This document shows, one piece after another, positions 1 through 8,961 of a stretch of 64,000 nucleotides of DNA. The DNA is from Paenibacillus oenotherae (GTDB lineage: Bacteria > Bacillota > Bacilli > Paenibacillales > Paenibacillaceae): the NCBI RefSeq assembly GCF_019443105.1, contig NZ_JAHZIJ010000004.1, positions 248,001 through 312,000 of the forward strand, read 5' to 3'. The notes beneath the pieces were generated by a model, which saw nothing but the letters and a program-made list of their open reading frames with translations, searched no databases and was not told the origin of the DNA. Numbering within the stretch: position 1 is the first letter of the stretch; every line of letters begins with the position of its first letter. Position numbers and translations under genes: made by a program.

Positions 1-1748
1 ACGGGGCTTTGCTGGAAACCCAATTCTCCGACTCGGACGGCAACTTCCTTATCTCCAATCTCACACCGGGCGAATATATTCTCACTGTCGTCTCGCCTGG
101 CTACACCTCGCTTTCCACCGGTGTAACCATTGCCAACGGGCTTACAACGCCAGTCCATGCTGTGCTGACCCTTCAGCCTGCCGTCATTACAGGCACAGTG
201 AGAAATGCTCTGTCGGGTAATCCGATTTCAGGAGCGCTTATTAACAGCTATGATATTTACGGCATTCCGCTGGAGACGACTTCCTCCGATGAGCGCGGCA
301 GCTTTATTTTGCCGGGTCTTCCTTCCGGCAATTTGACCTTATCCGCCTCGGCTCCGGCCTTTGGAACCGATACGCAGGCAGCAGTAACGCGGCCCGGACT
401 AACCGTCAGCGCCAGCTTCACCTTATCGCCGAATCCCGGCCGGTTGGTTGGATTCCTTAGCGATTTCATTGACGGCGCCAATCTGGCGGGCGGCTCCATT
501 CGCATCTATGATGCGGTTACAGGCATACTTGCCGCATCCATTGTTAGCGGTACGGGCGGCAGCTACTTGTACAGCAATCTGGCTCCAGGCGCTTATACGG
601 CTATCGCCAGCGCGAACGGCTATGCCAACCAGATCGGCGGGTTCGATATCGTCTCTGACCAGACTACCCGCTACAGCTTCGCGCTCGACCGGCTGCCCGG
701 CCGTATTAACGGCATCGTCATTAACAGCGCAACCGAAGCTCCGCTCGGGGGAGTCAGCCTTGCGCTCAGGCCTTTCAACAACTTCGGACCAGTGCTCGAG
801 ACTATGCTGAGCGATAATAGAGGCTCATTCGATCTTGGCGAGGTGCCAGCAGCGAATTATGTCCTCACCGCTTCCTTGCAAGGATTCGTATCCGAACAAA
901 CCTCCGCAGCAGTAACACCGGGACAGCAGTCATTCGTTATCATCAGGCTGCAGCAGGCCACAACCTCCATTGGCGGCATAGTGACAGATAAGGCCAGCGG
1001 CGCACCTCTTCCCGACTCGCTTGTCATTATCGTTGATGACAATGGTGTTATAGGCGGCAATGGCGTCACCGATAATAAAGGGGAATACACAATCCCAAGC
1101 GCGCCAGGAACGAACCAGACTGCTGTCGTATCCAATGAGAGCAAGCAGATTAATACCGAGTTTGTTTCCGTCCATGCGGGCCAGCAGCCTCAGGCAAATG
1201 TCAAATTAGACGGCGCTCCCTCCACAATAACCGGCGTAATATTGGATAACCAGACCGCTCAGCCCATTCCCGGGGCAATCGTCAGCGCACTGGAGAGCGT
1301 CAATAACACTCCGCTGCAAACCGCCGTCACCGACGGAGAAGGCCGTTTCCGGATCGATGGACTCGGGCCTGCGAGCTACACCCTGACAGCTTCATCTCCG
1401 CTGTACGGCTCTAGCGCCCGAGGCGTCCATATCGCCTCCGGCAGCTCTGCTGCTGAAGCGGGCTTGCAGCTTAACGTTCATTTCGGCACACTGCGCGGAA
1501 CGATCCGCGACACAGCCGGGCAGCCCCTGTTCAAGGCGTTGGCTGAGATTGTAACGCCGGAGCAGCTTTTGATCCGCGAAATCATTAGCAACGCACAGGG
1601 GCAGTATGTGCTGACGAATCTATCCGCAGAAATAATAAGTGCGAGGTTCTCCTTCCCCGGCAAGCAAACAGCCGTACGGACACCGGCGATTCCCAGCGGT
1701 GGAACGACCATCCTTGATGTCGTCCTGCTGGATGAGGATGAGGAGTAG
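1..1748 (+). CDS. carboxypeptidase-regulatory-like repeat protein, 5'-truncated by window edge
   Basis: The frame is open to the left edge, so the N-terminus is missing. The visible ~580 residues consist of about seven Ig-like modules of the carboxypeptidase regulatory-like fold. They recur every ~87 residues, with pattern G-x-V-x-(D/N)-(A/S)-x-(S/T)-x-x-P-(I/L)-x-G-A, followed by TDxxGxF and PGxYTLTAS-type strands. Repeat starts fall near residues 59, 144, 231, 318, 405 and 492 of the visible part. There is no catalytic domain, membrane anchor or sorting signal, and the protein ends in an acidic DEDEE tail. Such repeats are typical of extracellular stalk or adhesin-like proteins. That role is inferred from family and not shown here, because the signal peptide and any functional head lie outside the window. 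Confidence 0.85.
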   Translation, partial: GALLETQFSDSDGNFLISNLTPGEYILTVVSPGYTSLSTGVTIANGLTTPVHAVLTLQPAVITGTVRNALSGNPISGALINSYDIYGIPLETTSSDERGSFILPGLPSGNLTLSASAPAFGTDTQAAVTRPGLTVSASFTLSPNPGRLVGFLSDFIDGANLAGGSIRIYDAVTGILAASIVSGTGGSYLYSNLAPGAYTAIASANGYANQIGGFDIVSDQTTRYSFALDRLPGRINGIVINSATEAPLGGVSLALRPFNNFGPVLETMLSDNRGSFDLGEVPAANYVLTASLQGFVSEQTSAAVTPGQQSFVIIRLQQATTSIGGIVTDKASGAPLPDSLVIIVDDNGVIGGNGVTDNKGEYTIPSAPGTNQTAVVSNESKQINTEFVSVHAGQQPQANVKLDGAPSTITGVILDNQTAQPIPGAIVSALESVNNTPLQTAVTDGEGRFRIDGLGPASYTLTASSPLYGSSARGVHIASGSSAAEAGLQLNVHFGTLRGTIRDTAGQPLFKALAEIVTPEQLLIREIISNAQGQYVLTNLSAEIISARFSFPGKQTAVRTPAIPSGGTTILDVVLLDEDEE

Positions 1749-1750
1749 AC

Positions 1751-1783
1751 AAAAAAAAGACAGCGCCGGTCCAGCGCTGTCTT
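1751..1783 (-). terminator. intrinsic terminator of the purine permease gene
   Basis: A 10-bp perfect stem (AAGACAGCGC / GCGCTGTCTT) with a 7-nt loop is followed on the minus strand by a run of eight T. It sits just past the permease stop. It also lies 3' of the convergent repeat-protein gene and may serve both. Confidence 0.85.
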
Positions 1784-1796
1784 CTTCGCTATCATT

Positions 1797-3188
1797 TTAA
1801 CCTGCGCTGCCAAGGAAGCCGTAGCGGGCAACGATAAGGATCGCCAACACCCACATGAGCCAGTGGATCTTGTAGCTGCTCTGCTCCCCTTTGCCTGTTG
1901 CATTCGCAATGGTTGCAAGCACAACATAGGACACAATACCGAATGAAATGCCGTTCGCAATATTATAAGTGAAGGGCATTAGCGCAACCGTCAGGAATGA
2001 CGGTATCGCATAGACCATATCGGAGAAGTCAATTTCCTTCACCGACTGCATCATAAGCACGCCGACAATAATGAGCGCTGCAGCAGTAGCCGAGCCGGGA
2101 ATAAGAGAAATAAGCGGCCACAGAAACAGCGCGGCCAGAAAGCCGCAGCCTGCGGATACTGCCGTTAAGCCGGTACGTCCGCCCTGAGCGATACCCGCCG
2201 AGCTTTCGACGAATGCAGTAACCGTGCTTGTCCCAAGCATTGCGCCGCCGCTGACTCCGATTGCGTCCACGAACATCGCTTTGCCGATCCGCTTCTTCCC
2301 TTTTTCAGGGTCCTTCATGAATCCGGCACGCTGCGCAGTTCCGACCAGCGTACCGAACGTATCGAACAGCTCCACGAAAGTGAACGTTGCGATAACGGAG
2401 ATCAGACCTACCTCGAACACGCCTGCGAAGTCAAAGTTCCAGAAATTAAGCTGGCTGAAATCCGGCAGCCACGTTTGGCCCTCCAGCCCTTTGCTCACAT
2501 CAACATCGCCTGTAAGAATCGCGACAATCGTCGTACCGATAATGCCGAACAGAATCGCTCCCGGCACACGAAGCACCATAAGAACGGCAATAAGCAGCAG
2601 TCCGACCAGCGTCAAATATACGCTTGGGTTCGCAAGATCCCCCATATGGAAGACCGTTTCAAATCCGAGCACATCCGTGAAAACGCCCTTCTCGATATCC
2701 GTAACCTTATTCTCGACCGCAACCGTCAGAACACCGCTGTTCTTCAAGCCGATAATCGTAATGAACAAGCCGATACCTACCGTAATCGCATGCTTCAGGC
2801 TTTCCGGAACGGCAGTAATCAGCATTTGCCGGATTTGCGTCACCGTTAGAATAATGAAGATAATACCCGAGATAAATACAGCAGTCAGTGCCATAGAAGG
2901 CGTAATCGTCCCATTCGATGCCAATACCGTTGCGGCAAAATAAGCGTTCAATCCCATGCCGGGAGCAAGCGCTACCGGGAAATTGACGAACAATCCCATA
3001 GCAATCGTGAATATACCGGCAGCCAGCGCAGTAGCAAGAAACACCGAGTACGCGGTTAGTCCGGCACCTCCAAGAATGCCGGGATTGATGGCAAGTATAT
3101 AGGCCATCGTCATGAAAGTCGTGAGACCTGCCATAATTTCTGTTCTTACATTTGTTCCGTGTTCCTTCAGACGAAAGAAACGCTCCAT
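1797..3188 (-). CDS. pbuG: NCS2-family guanine/hypoxanthine permease (AzgA/PbuG type)
   Basis: A 463-residue polytopic membrane protein of the AzgA-like branch of nucleobase transporters, which import guanine/hypoxanthine by proton symport. The N-terminus MERFFRLKEHGTNVRTE leads into the conserved segment GLTTFMTMAYILAINP. The family signature ALAPGMGLNAYF and a later acidic motif ELFDTFGT follow. About 12-13 hydrophobic segments are visible. The start has a GGGGAGG ribosome binding site 9 nt upstream. Expression is evidently controlled by the purine riboswitch and terminator in its leader. In B. subtilis pbuG lies directly after guaA; here three or four genes separate them. Confidence 0.93.
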   Translation of the reverse strand: MERFFRLKEHGTNVRTEIMAGLTTFMTMAYILAINPGILGGAGLTAYSVFLATALAAGIFTIAMGLFVNFPVALAPGMGLNAYFAATVLASNGTITPSMALTAVFISGIIFIILTVTQIRQMLITAVPESLKHAITVGIGLFITIIGLKNSGVLTVAVENKVTDIEKGVFTDVLGFETVFHMGDLANPSVYLTLVGLLLIAVLMVLRVPGAILFGIIGTTIVAILTGDVDVSKGLEGQTWLPDFSQLNFWNFDFAGVFEVGLISVIATFTFVELFDTFGTLVGTAQRAGFMKDPEKGKKRIGKAMFVDAIGVSGGAMLGTSTVTAFVESSAGIAQGGRTGLTAVSAGCGFLAALFLWPLISLIPGSATAAALIIVGVLMMQSVKEIDFSDMVYAIPSFLTVALMPFTYNIANGISFGIVSYVVLATIANATGKGEQSSYKIHWLMWVLAILIVARYGFLGSAG

Positions 3189-3230
3189 TCTTTTATTGCC
3201 TCCCCAAAAAAATGTGTTCAGAACAAACCA

Positions 3231-3275
3231 AAAAACCTAAGAAATAATGCCGCTACGAGCATTCTCTCCTAGGTT
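3231..3275 (-). terminator. riboswitch expression-platform terminator in the pbuG leader
   Basis: On the minus strand a 17-bp stem (arms 3259-3275 and 3234-3250, with three G-U pairs) and an 8-nt loop are followed by a T run. It lies between the purine aptamer and the permease start, so it is the likely ligand-dependent attenuator. Confidence 0.85.
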
Positions 3276-3333
3276 CCGCGTCAAACAAGAAAAATATGCA
3301 TACGACGGACCGTAGCCGTATCCACTCTTCCTG

Positions 3334-3404
3334 TTTTTCGTAGCCAGATCATTTACGGTGACCTCGTAGAGACTCCCAAGCCGATTCTTGAGATTATACG
3401 AAAA
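3334..3404 (-). promoter_or_regulatory. purine riboswitch aptamer, guanine class
   Basis: The minus strand shows the purine aptamer landmarks in order: P1 (TTTTCGT paired with ACGAAAA), J1/2 TATAAT, P2, J2/3 with CTCTAC, P3 with loop CCGTAAAT, then GGCTACG closing P1. The base corresponding to position 74, which pairs with the ligand, is C in GGCTACG. This predicts guanine/hypoxanthine and not adenine binding. It is followed by a terminator and then pbuG, consistent with an OFF switch repressing purine import when guanine is plentiful. Confidence 0.92.
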
Positions 3405-3432
3405 GATGCAGTTTGAACGATAATCAAACATC

Positions 3433-3461
3433 ATTCTAAAGAGGGTTCGACAATACGTCAA
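3433..3461 (-). promoter_or_regulatory. sigma-A promoter of riboswitch-pbuG transcript
   Basis: TTGACG, 17-nt spacer, TAGAAT on the minus strand. It ends about 30 nt upstream of the purine aptamer, the expected position for the leader transcript. Confidence 0.8.
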
Positions 3462-3579
3462 TATGTAATAAACAATTCGATTGGCTTCATTGTAATTTAA
3501 TCCTTTTTAATCCAGTAATACAATACAACAATCCGCTTATGACCAGGAAATTTTTGTGTGCGTTAGAGGAAGAGTGCCC

Positions 3580-4293
3580 TTATGACTCAAGGAGCAGTTT
3601 TTTCTGAAGTTGACTCGGATCGGGGATTATAATCAGCTTATTGCGGGTTTCAATTAATCCTTCCTCCTGAAGCTCAAGCAGTACCTTCGACACCGTCTCG
3701 CGTACAGCCCCAACCATTTCAGCCAATTGCTGATGGGTAACCTTCCATTCCACAGGCGCTTCTGAGCGCTGTTTGCTGCCGGGGGAATTCGAGACAGTGG
3801 CCAGCTTCTTCACAATACGTGTTCGAACATTGAGAAAAGTCATATCATAGACCTGCTGGTTGGCCTGCCTAAGACGTTCCATCGTGTAGTCCAGCAGATG
3901 AATGGCGAGCCGTGGATTCGCTTCAATTAAGTTCTCGAAATCCGTTCTCCGCAGAGTCAGCACCTTCGTAGTCGCCATCGCTTCCGCAGTTGCCGAGCGT
4001 ACAAGACCTGGCTTAATGAGCGCCATCTCGCCAAAATAATCTCCTTCGCGCAAATAAGCAAACACAACCTTCTTCATACCTTCAAACGTATAAATATTAA
4101 TAGCGCCGGAGCGGATAAAAAAGATTTCATCGCCAGCATCACCTTGAAGGAAGATAATCGCGCCTTTCCTGTACGTCTTCTCCACGATATAAGGCAGAAT
4201 ACGATCAACCACATTGGCATCCAGTTCATTGAAGAAAGGGATCGTCGCCTGCAGCTTCGCCGTATCGACCTTTACATTACTTTTGGTCAACAC
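3580..4293 (-). CDS. Crp/Fnr-family transcription regulator
   Basis: A protein of about 237 residues. It has an N-terminal cyclic-nucleotide-binding jelly roll (GDAGDEIFFIRSGAI, then FGEMAL...RSATAEA, which keeps the phosphate-cassette Arg-Ser pair) and a C-terminal winged helix whose recognition helix reads VRETVSKVL, close to the E. coli CRP helix. There are no Fnr-type N-terminal cysteines for an Fe-S cluster. The start is ambiguous among TTG/ATG/GTG codons at 4299, 4296 and 4293; AGGAG is best spaced from the GTG at 4293. It lies downstream of, and very close to, the HD-GYP gene, so the two are probably co-transcribed. The ligand is unknown; cAMP use cannot be assumed in this group of bacteria. 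Confidence 0.88.
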   Translation of the reverse strand: MLTKSNVKVDTAKLQATIPFFNELDANVVDRILPYIVEKTYRKGAIIFLQGDAGDEIFFIRSGAINIYTFEGMKKVVFAYLREGDYFGEMALIKPGLVRSATAEAMATTKVLTLRRTDFENLIEANPRLAIHLLDYTMERLRQANQQVYDMTFLNVRTRIVKKLATVSNSPGSKQRSEAPVEWKVTHQQLAEMVGAVRETVSKVLLELQEEGLIETRNKLIIIPDPSQLQKKLLLES

Positions 4294-4306
4294 CATCAAC
4301 TCCTAA

Positions 4307-5380
4307 TTAAAGTACACCACTAAGCACCGGCTGCCGATCGATCTCCTTGCACCGAGCAGTCTCATCGTTCAGCACAACCTCTTTGATCATGATCGAGTTC
4401 ATCTTCATCAGGTCGATTCGCATATCGCCATCACGCATGACGACAACCGGCCTTGTTGGATAGTTTTCGTCCACAGCACATACTCTGCCAGTCATGCCGT
4501 TCGAAAGTTTGACAACCGTTCCAACGGGATACGGTGTAATGCACTTAATAAATGCACGGACAACCTCAATATCGTAGGATGTGTCTACTTTCGACATGAC
4601 GTACTCAATCCCTTCATGCGGGAGACGATTCATGCCGATTTCATTAATGAAATGATCAAAATCATTGGAAATCGCAACAATCTGGGCGGATTGGCGGAAT
4701 GCCTCGCCGCGAATCCCGAGCGGGAAGCCGGCTCCATTGATCTGCTCATGGTGCTGAAGCGCAATATGGGCCGACAGCAGCGGGATATCATGATTCCGGC
4801 GCAAGAGGTCAAAGCCAACCTTCGGATGATCAAGCGCAGGATTGGCAGCATCCGGGGATACATATCCGATATCATGCAGCAGCGCGCCGATTGCAACCGT
4901 ACGCAGATGCTCCTCAGAATAATTGAGCTTGTGTGCAGTTAGCACAGCGAGCAGGCACACATTAATACTGTGCGAGAGCAGATAAGAATCCGGTTCGCGC
5001 AGCTCCTTCATCTGAACGGAAGATTCCAGATCATTGCCGAACCGGCGGGCAATTTCATTCGCAAGCCGGGTGACCGGCCCGCTGTTGAACGTGCCTTTCA
5101 GCGCCACCTCGCTGAATACCGATTTCATCACCTCATGCGCATTTTCGCGCAGCGAACGGATATAGCCATAATCCCCATCATTCGCCGTATCCTTCACGTC
5201 AATTTCATTGTCCCGGCGATTATCGATATCAACCTCATTAATGCCGATCTTGTACAAGCCTTCAATCAGCTTACTCGTCAAAACGATGCCTTTAGCGAGC
5301 GCAAGCCTTCCGTCGCTGCTGTATACATGCTGGCCCAGACGATCACCATCAACCAACGCCTTAACAGGAATATAACTCAT
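4307..5380 (-). CDS. HD-GYP domain signalling protein (probable c-di-GMP phosphodiesterase)
   Basis: About 357 residues. The N-terminal ~90 residues form a small module (VKALVDGDRLGQHVYSSDG...) seen in Firmicute HD-GYP proteins. The HD-GYP domain follows, with SHSINVCLL, LLHDIG, DHPKVGFDLL and HHEQINGAGFP. Metal-binding His/Asp residues are kept, but the GYP signature is GFP. The start at ATG 5380 is preferred because GGAG lies 8 nt upstream; an upstream in-frame ATG at 5419 lacks a good site. HD-GYP enzymes hydrolyse cyclic-di-GMP. Pairing with the Crp-type regulator 13 nt downstream suggests a two-gene signalling unit (inference). Confidence 0.87.
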   Translation of the reverse strand: MSYIPVKALVDGDRLGQHVYSSDGRLALAKGIVLTSKLIEGLYKIGINEVDIDNRRDNEIDVKDTANDGDYGYIRSLRENAHEVMKSVFSEVALKGTFNSGPVTRLANEIARRFGNDLESSVQMKELREPDSYLLSHSINVCLLAVLTAHKLNYSEEHLRTVAIGALLHDIGYVSPDAANPALDHPKVGFDLLRRNHDIPLLSAHIALQHHEQINGAGFPLGIRGEAFRQSAQIVAISNDFDHFINEIGMNRLPHEGIEYVMSKVDTSYDIEVVRAFIKCITPYPVGTVVKLSNGMTGRVCAVDENYPTRPVVVMRDGDMRIDLMKMNSIMIKEVVLNDETARCKEIDRQPVLSGVL

Positions 5381-5609
5381 GTCCATCACTCCATAAATAG
5401 TTCTAAAGTCTGACTTCATAGTGATTTTAACATAGGAAAATAACCATTTTCTGTGACCATGGCTACATAAAATGATAAATTTCTGTTAAAGACAGGGTTA
5501 AATTCGACATATTTCTTCATGAAAAAAGAGGCTGTCCCGAAAGTCCTTTTTGGAAATCTCGGTTCCCACTTTAAGAAGCGGTACGATGTGGAATGTTGTA
5601 TGGGGAATG

Positions 5610-5787
5610 CCTGCCAAAGTGCAGGTATTATCGAGTTCTTGGCCTACTGAAGAGCAAATGCCTGCCAGAGTGCAGGTATTTCACCTTTATTTCCCCTTAG
5701 CGGCCGATTTTTTCTTAAATTCATGCATGATCGCAGGAATTGTACCATTATGGCGTCTTGTAACCGAAATTCATGCACATTCGCAGG
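5610..5787. repeat. four-hairpin dispersed element, copy A
   Basis: Four 16-bp hyphenated palindromes (5-bp arm, 6-nt loop, 5-bp arm) start at 5610, 5661, 5722 and 5772, so start-to-start spacings are 51, 61 and 50. Units 1 and 2 are cctgc-N6-gcagg; units 3 and 4 have catgc as left arm. Reverse-complementing this copy aligns its spacers with those of the copy at 56634 (for example both begin aatttcgg and share cattt...aggcc), so this copy is inverted relative to that one. It occupies most of the ~500-base gap between the HD-GYP and nuclease genes; no gene is seen there. Confidence 0.8.
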
Positions 5788-5852
5788 CTTCTTACTACGT
5801 CACGCTGCCTTCAAAACACTAGAGTCCTCACTAATTCCCCCCTATACTATTG

Positions 5853-5900
5853 AAAAAGATGCTTCCAGTCTCACTTTTTAGTGGTTTGGAGGCATCTTTT
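5853..5900 (-). terminator. intrinsic terminator overlapping the 3' end of the Mrr-like gene
   Basis: An imperfect ~14-bp stem (AAAAGATGC-TCCA arms) with the stop codon inside the hairpin is followed on the minus strand by a T run. Confidence 0.7.
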
Positions 5901-6552
5901 CACCGTTTCTATTTCCCATTACTCTCTTTACAAATCTCTCCGCTTTATAGTCCTTGCGAATTTCATGCAAGACAGGATTCGTCGACTCACTCCATGACTC
6001 CAAAATCATGCGCGGCTCTGTTTCAATCACATCCTTTACAGCTTGAATATCATCTCTTTTGAATTCCTCTATGATTTTTATTAAATCAGCACGATCTAAC
6101 AGCTTTACATGGTTAATTCCGGCGAGCGTTTCACATGCTTCTGTGAATCTTGCTGTAGCTATTACCATTGATTTCCTAGCTTTGTAGTATCGCATGCACG
6201 AGAAAACTTCCTGTACCGCACTTATGCCAACGGGATTGTCTACAGAGTAACGTTTCGCCTGTATTACGTTTCTAATGCCCTGACGATCAGTAAATACAAT
6301 ATCCGCTCCAAAATCACGACTACCCACCGTTTTGTATACTCCAGAATAGCCTAATTCAATAAATAACCTATACAGATATAATTCAAATTCAGAACCATCA
6401 AGCATATTGTCAATATCAGTAATGCTAATTGCTTTCAAATCATGATTCTCTGGTAATGACTGACTTTCGTTTTTCGATTTATTGTGAATCTTGTAGCCGA
6501 ATAATCCAGCGATCAAGATTACTACAAAAATTAATATTAAAAATATACCCAA
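5878..6552 (-). CDS. membrane-tethered Mrr-type restriction endonuclease-like protein
   Basis: 224 residues. The first ~20 form one hydrophobic helix (ILIFVVILIAGLFGY), followed by a polar linker and an Mrr_cat-type PD-(D/E)xK nuclease domain at about residues 48-150. Core residues are visible: GSEFELYLYRLFIELGY, then DFGADIVF for the metal-binding Asp, and QAKRY for the QxK catalytic lysine. No methyltransferase or specificity gene is nearby, so a classic restriction system is unlikely. The coding DNA is visibly more AT-rich than its neighbours, and the gene lies between guaA and pbuG, which are adjacent in B. subtilis. Both observations suggest acquisition. Its target is unknown. Confidence 0.8.
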   Translation of the reverse strand: MGIFLILIFVVILIAGLFGYKIHNKSKNESQSLPENHDLKAISITDIDNMLDGSEFELYLYRLFIELGYSGVYKTVGSRDFGADIVFTDRQGIRNVIQAKRYSVDNPVGISAVQEVFSCMRYYKARKSMVIATARFTEACETLAGINHVKLLDRADLIKIIEEFKRDDIQAVKDVIETEPRMILESWSESTNPVLHEIRKDYKAERFVKRVMGNRNGEKMPPNH

Positions 6553-6639
6553 GCGATTCTACCTCCACTTCAAATCAACGCGATAATTTTTCGAACCAAT
6601 ACCGAAGATGCCGTATATATACTGAAACTACTATGTGAT

Positions 6640-6735
6640 CTATTTGAGAAGTTCCACCTGTTCCCTCGCGTTGTCGCTCCTGTATGCACTTTTTTGATAT
6701 GAAGCTGTGTCATATCTCTCCTTGATTTTAGTCAT
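6640..6735 (-). CDS. possible 31-residue small protein
   Basis: A short open frame begins MTKIKERYDTASYQK and ends EQVELLK before TAG. It has a well-spaced AAGGGAG ribosome binding site 6 nt before the ATG. It is highly charged with no hydrophobic segment, and sits 87 nt upstream of the Mrr-like gene on the same strand. I recognise no family; it could be a genuine small protein or the remnant of a longer gene. Otherwise the 340-base gap between guaA and the nuclease gene contains only a hairpin. Confidence 0.3.
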   Translation of the reverse strand: MTKIKERYDTASYQKSAYRSDNAREQVELLK

Positions 6736-6833
6736 AAAAAACTCCCTTCTATTTGCTAAACCACGCAGATAAAAGAGAGTAATTTTTTGCACTCTATTGT
6801 TGCAGGTATACGTGGGGTTTCAATGTCGCCAAT

Positions 6834-6866
6834 GCTGACAATCCTTATGTAACAAGGATTGTCAGC
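6834..6866. terminator. hairpin downstream of guaA, no T tract
   Basis: A perfect 13-bp inverted repeat (GCTGACAATCCTT arms) with a 7-nt loop lies 26 nt past the guaA stop. Neither flank has a proper T run, so it may be a transcript-stabilising or weak termination structure. Confidence 0.5.
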
Positions 6867-6892
6867 GATTAACATCATCAATCATACCCGAC

Positions 6893-8431
6893 CTATTCCC
6901 ACTCGATCGTAGCAGGCGGCTTGGACGTTACGTCGTAGACGATGCGGTTGACGTTGTCGACTTCGTTGACGATACGAACGGAGATTTTCTCAAGCACGTC
7001 CCATGGAATGCGGGCCCAGTCTGCTGTCATGCCGTCGATGGAAGTGACTGCGCGAATACCGACCGTGTACGAATACGTACGGGCATCGCCCATAACGCCT
7101 ACGCTCTTCATGTTAGGAAGTGCGGTGAAATATTGCCAGATCTCACGATCCAGGCCTGCTTTGGCGATTTCTTCACGCAGAATGGCATCCGAATCACGGA
7201 CAATCGTCAGCTTCTCGTCGGTTACCTCGCCTAGAACGCGGATAGCCAGTCCAGGTCCAGGGAACGGTTGGCGCCAAACGATTTCTGCTGGCAGACCGCA
7301 TTCTTCGCCGACCTTGCGAACCTCGTCCTTGAACAGCGCTTTGAGCGGTTCAACGAGCTTGAACTTGATATCTTCAGGAAGTCCGCCGACATTGTGATGC
7401 GACTTGATCGTTTGAGCTGTAGCAGTTCCGCTCTCGACGATATCCGTATAGAGCGTTCCTTGAGCGAGGAATTCAAAATCATCAAATTTCTCCGATTCCT
7501 CTTGGAACACATAAATAAACTCATTGCCGATGATTTTGCGTTTCTGCTCCGGATCATCAATGCCTTTCAGCTTGCCTAAGAAGCGTTCACTAGCATCGAT
7601 CTTAACGACCTTCATATCAAACTTGCCGACGAACGTTTCCATAACGCTCTCCGCTTCGCCCTTGCGAAGCAGGCCATGGTCGATAAACATACAAGTCAAT
7701 TGATCACCGATCGCCTTATGGATCAGCATAGCGACAACGGAAGAATCAACACCGCCAGACAGAGCGCAGAGCACTTTGCTGTTGCCGACTTGAGCACGGA
7801 TATCGCGAATCGTATCATCGATAAAAGACTCCATGCTCCAGTTGCCTTCACAGCCGCAAATATTATAGAGAAAATTACGGATCATTTCGTTGCCGTATTC
7901 GGAGTGACGCACTTCCGGATGAAATTGCACGGCGAAAAGCTTGCGCTCCGCGTGGCTCATAGCGGCGATTGGCGCATGCTCGGTGCTTGCGTCAACGCGG
8001 AAACCAGCTGGTGGCTCCACGACGAGATCGCTGTGGCTCATCCAGACCGTTTGACGGCTTTGCAGTCCTTGAACAAGGTGGCTTCCTGAGACAAAATCAA
8101 CTTCGGCCTTGCCGTATTCGCGTTTGCCTGCGCGTTCCACTTTCCCTTGCAGTTGATGGGACATCAGCTGCATGCCGTAGCAAATGCCGAAGATCGGCAG
8201 ACCGAGATCATAAATAGCAGGGTCAACGAGTGGCGACTTCTCCTCGTACACGCTTGCCGGTCCTCCCGAGAACACGATGCCTTTGGGCTGAAGTTCACGG
8301 ATCCGTTCTACCGGCGTGTTGTACGGCAGCAGTTCGCTGTACACACCCAAGTCCCGAATACGTCTTGCGATTAACTGGTTGTATTGTCCGCCGAAATCGA
8401 GGACAACAATCATTTCATTTGGCTTATCCAT
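6893..8431 (-). CDS. guaA: GMP synthase (glutamine-hydrolysing)
   Basis: 512 residues, normal family length. An N-terminal class I glutamine amidotransferase domain ([15 protein letters not shown], nucleophile in [18 protein letters not shown]) is followed by an ATP-pyrophosphatase domain with the P-loop-like SGGVDSSV and a C-terminal dimerisation region ending [14 protein letters not shown]. It converts XMP, ATP and glutamine to GMP, the last step of guanine nucleotide synthesis. The ATG at 8431 has GGGAGG 9 nt upstream, better than a TTG two codons earlier. It lies downstream of the yebA-like gene, as in B. subtilis. Confidence 0.97.
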   Translation of the reverse strand: MDKPNEMIVVLDFGGQYNQLIARRIRDLGVYSELLPYNTPVERIRELQPKGIVFSGGPASVYEEKSPLVDPAIYDLGLPIFGICYGMQLMSHQLQGKVERAGKREYGKAEVDFVSGSHLVQGLQSRQTVWMSHSDLVVEPPAGFRVDASTEHAPIAAMSHAERKLFAVQFHPEVRHSEYGNEMIRNFLYNICGCEGNWSMESFIDDTIRDIRAQVGNSKVLCALSGGVDSSVVAMLIHKAIGDQLTCMFIDHGLLRKGEAESVMETFVGKFDMKVVKIDASERFLGKLKGIDDPEQKRKIIGNEFIYVFQEESEKFDDFEFLAQGTLYTDIVESGTATAQTIKSHHNVGGLPEDIKFKLVEPLKALFKDEVRKVGEECGLPAEIVWRQPFPGPGLAIRVLGEVTDEKLTIVRDSDAILREEIAKAGLDREIWQYFTALPNMKSVGVMGDARTYSYTVGIRAVTSIDGMTADWARIPWDVLEKISVRIVNEVDNVNRIVYDVTSKPPATIEWE

Positions 8432-8462
8432 TAACAAGGGCCTCCCTCAAATCAATGTGATC

Positions 8463-8492
8463 ATTATATAGTTTGAAGTTTAAGCCAGTCAA
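8463..8492 (-). promoter_or_regulatory. guaA promoter
   Basis: TTGACT, 18-nt spacer, TATAAT on the minus strand, about 30 nt before the guaA start. The leader is too short for a riboswitch. Confidence 0.75.
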
Positions 8493-8574
8493 GGCACGCG
8501 CTGTGCTTTCGCACTTACTTTACATAAAGCAGAATCGCGGTTTGATCCCGGACAGCCGATGGAGGGAGTTTACA

Positions 8575-8846
8575 TGTGGCGTGGCAGCCTTTTGGGCCAC
8601 TATCCCCTTCGTTCAGTTTATTGGAGCCGGGCGGGGTTGCCTGGCCTTTGGGCCACTATCCCCTTCGCTCAGTTTATTGGAGTTGGGCGGGGTTGCCTGG
8701 CCTTTGGGCCACTATCCCCTTCGCTCAGTTTATTGGAGTTGGGCGGGGTTGCCTGGCCTTTGGGCCACTATCCCCTTCGCTCAGTTTATTGGAGCTGGGC
8801 GGGGTTGCCTGGCCTTTGGGCCACTATCCCCTTCGCTCAGTTTAGA
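8575..8846. repeat. 56-bp tandem repeat array, about five copies
   Basis: The core ggCCACTATCCCCTTCGCTC starts (from CCAC) at 8597, 8653, 8709, 8765 and 8821, an exact period of 56 bp. Because 56 is not a multiple of three, all three plus frames stay open and give the same cycling peptide; none has coding character. A further inverted copy of the core (TCTGAGC-N4-GGGGATAATGG) is at 8962-8983. The rest of the ~690-base interval between guaA and the yebA-like gene shows no gene. Confidence 0.9.
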
Positions 8847-8961
8847 CTTATTACATGTTGATGGGCAGGAGTTTCTCATTTTCACAATAACTTGCTTTAC
8901 GACAGGAAACGATCTACGATTGGCGCTTAGTTGGAGCCATGAGAAGCTTGCCAATCACGAA

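Noticed and set aside
3237-3461. A 74-codon minus frame in the pbuG leader
   Set aside because: It covers the riboswitch aptamer and terminator; the RNA structure explains the sequence.
5610-5787. CRISPR array
   Set aside because: Regular spacing suggested it, but repeats are only 5-bp arms around variable loops, just four units, and no cas gene is present.
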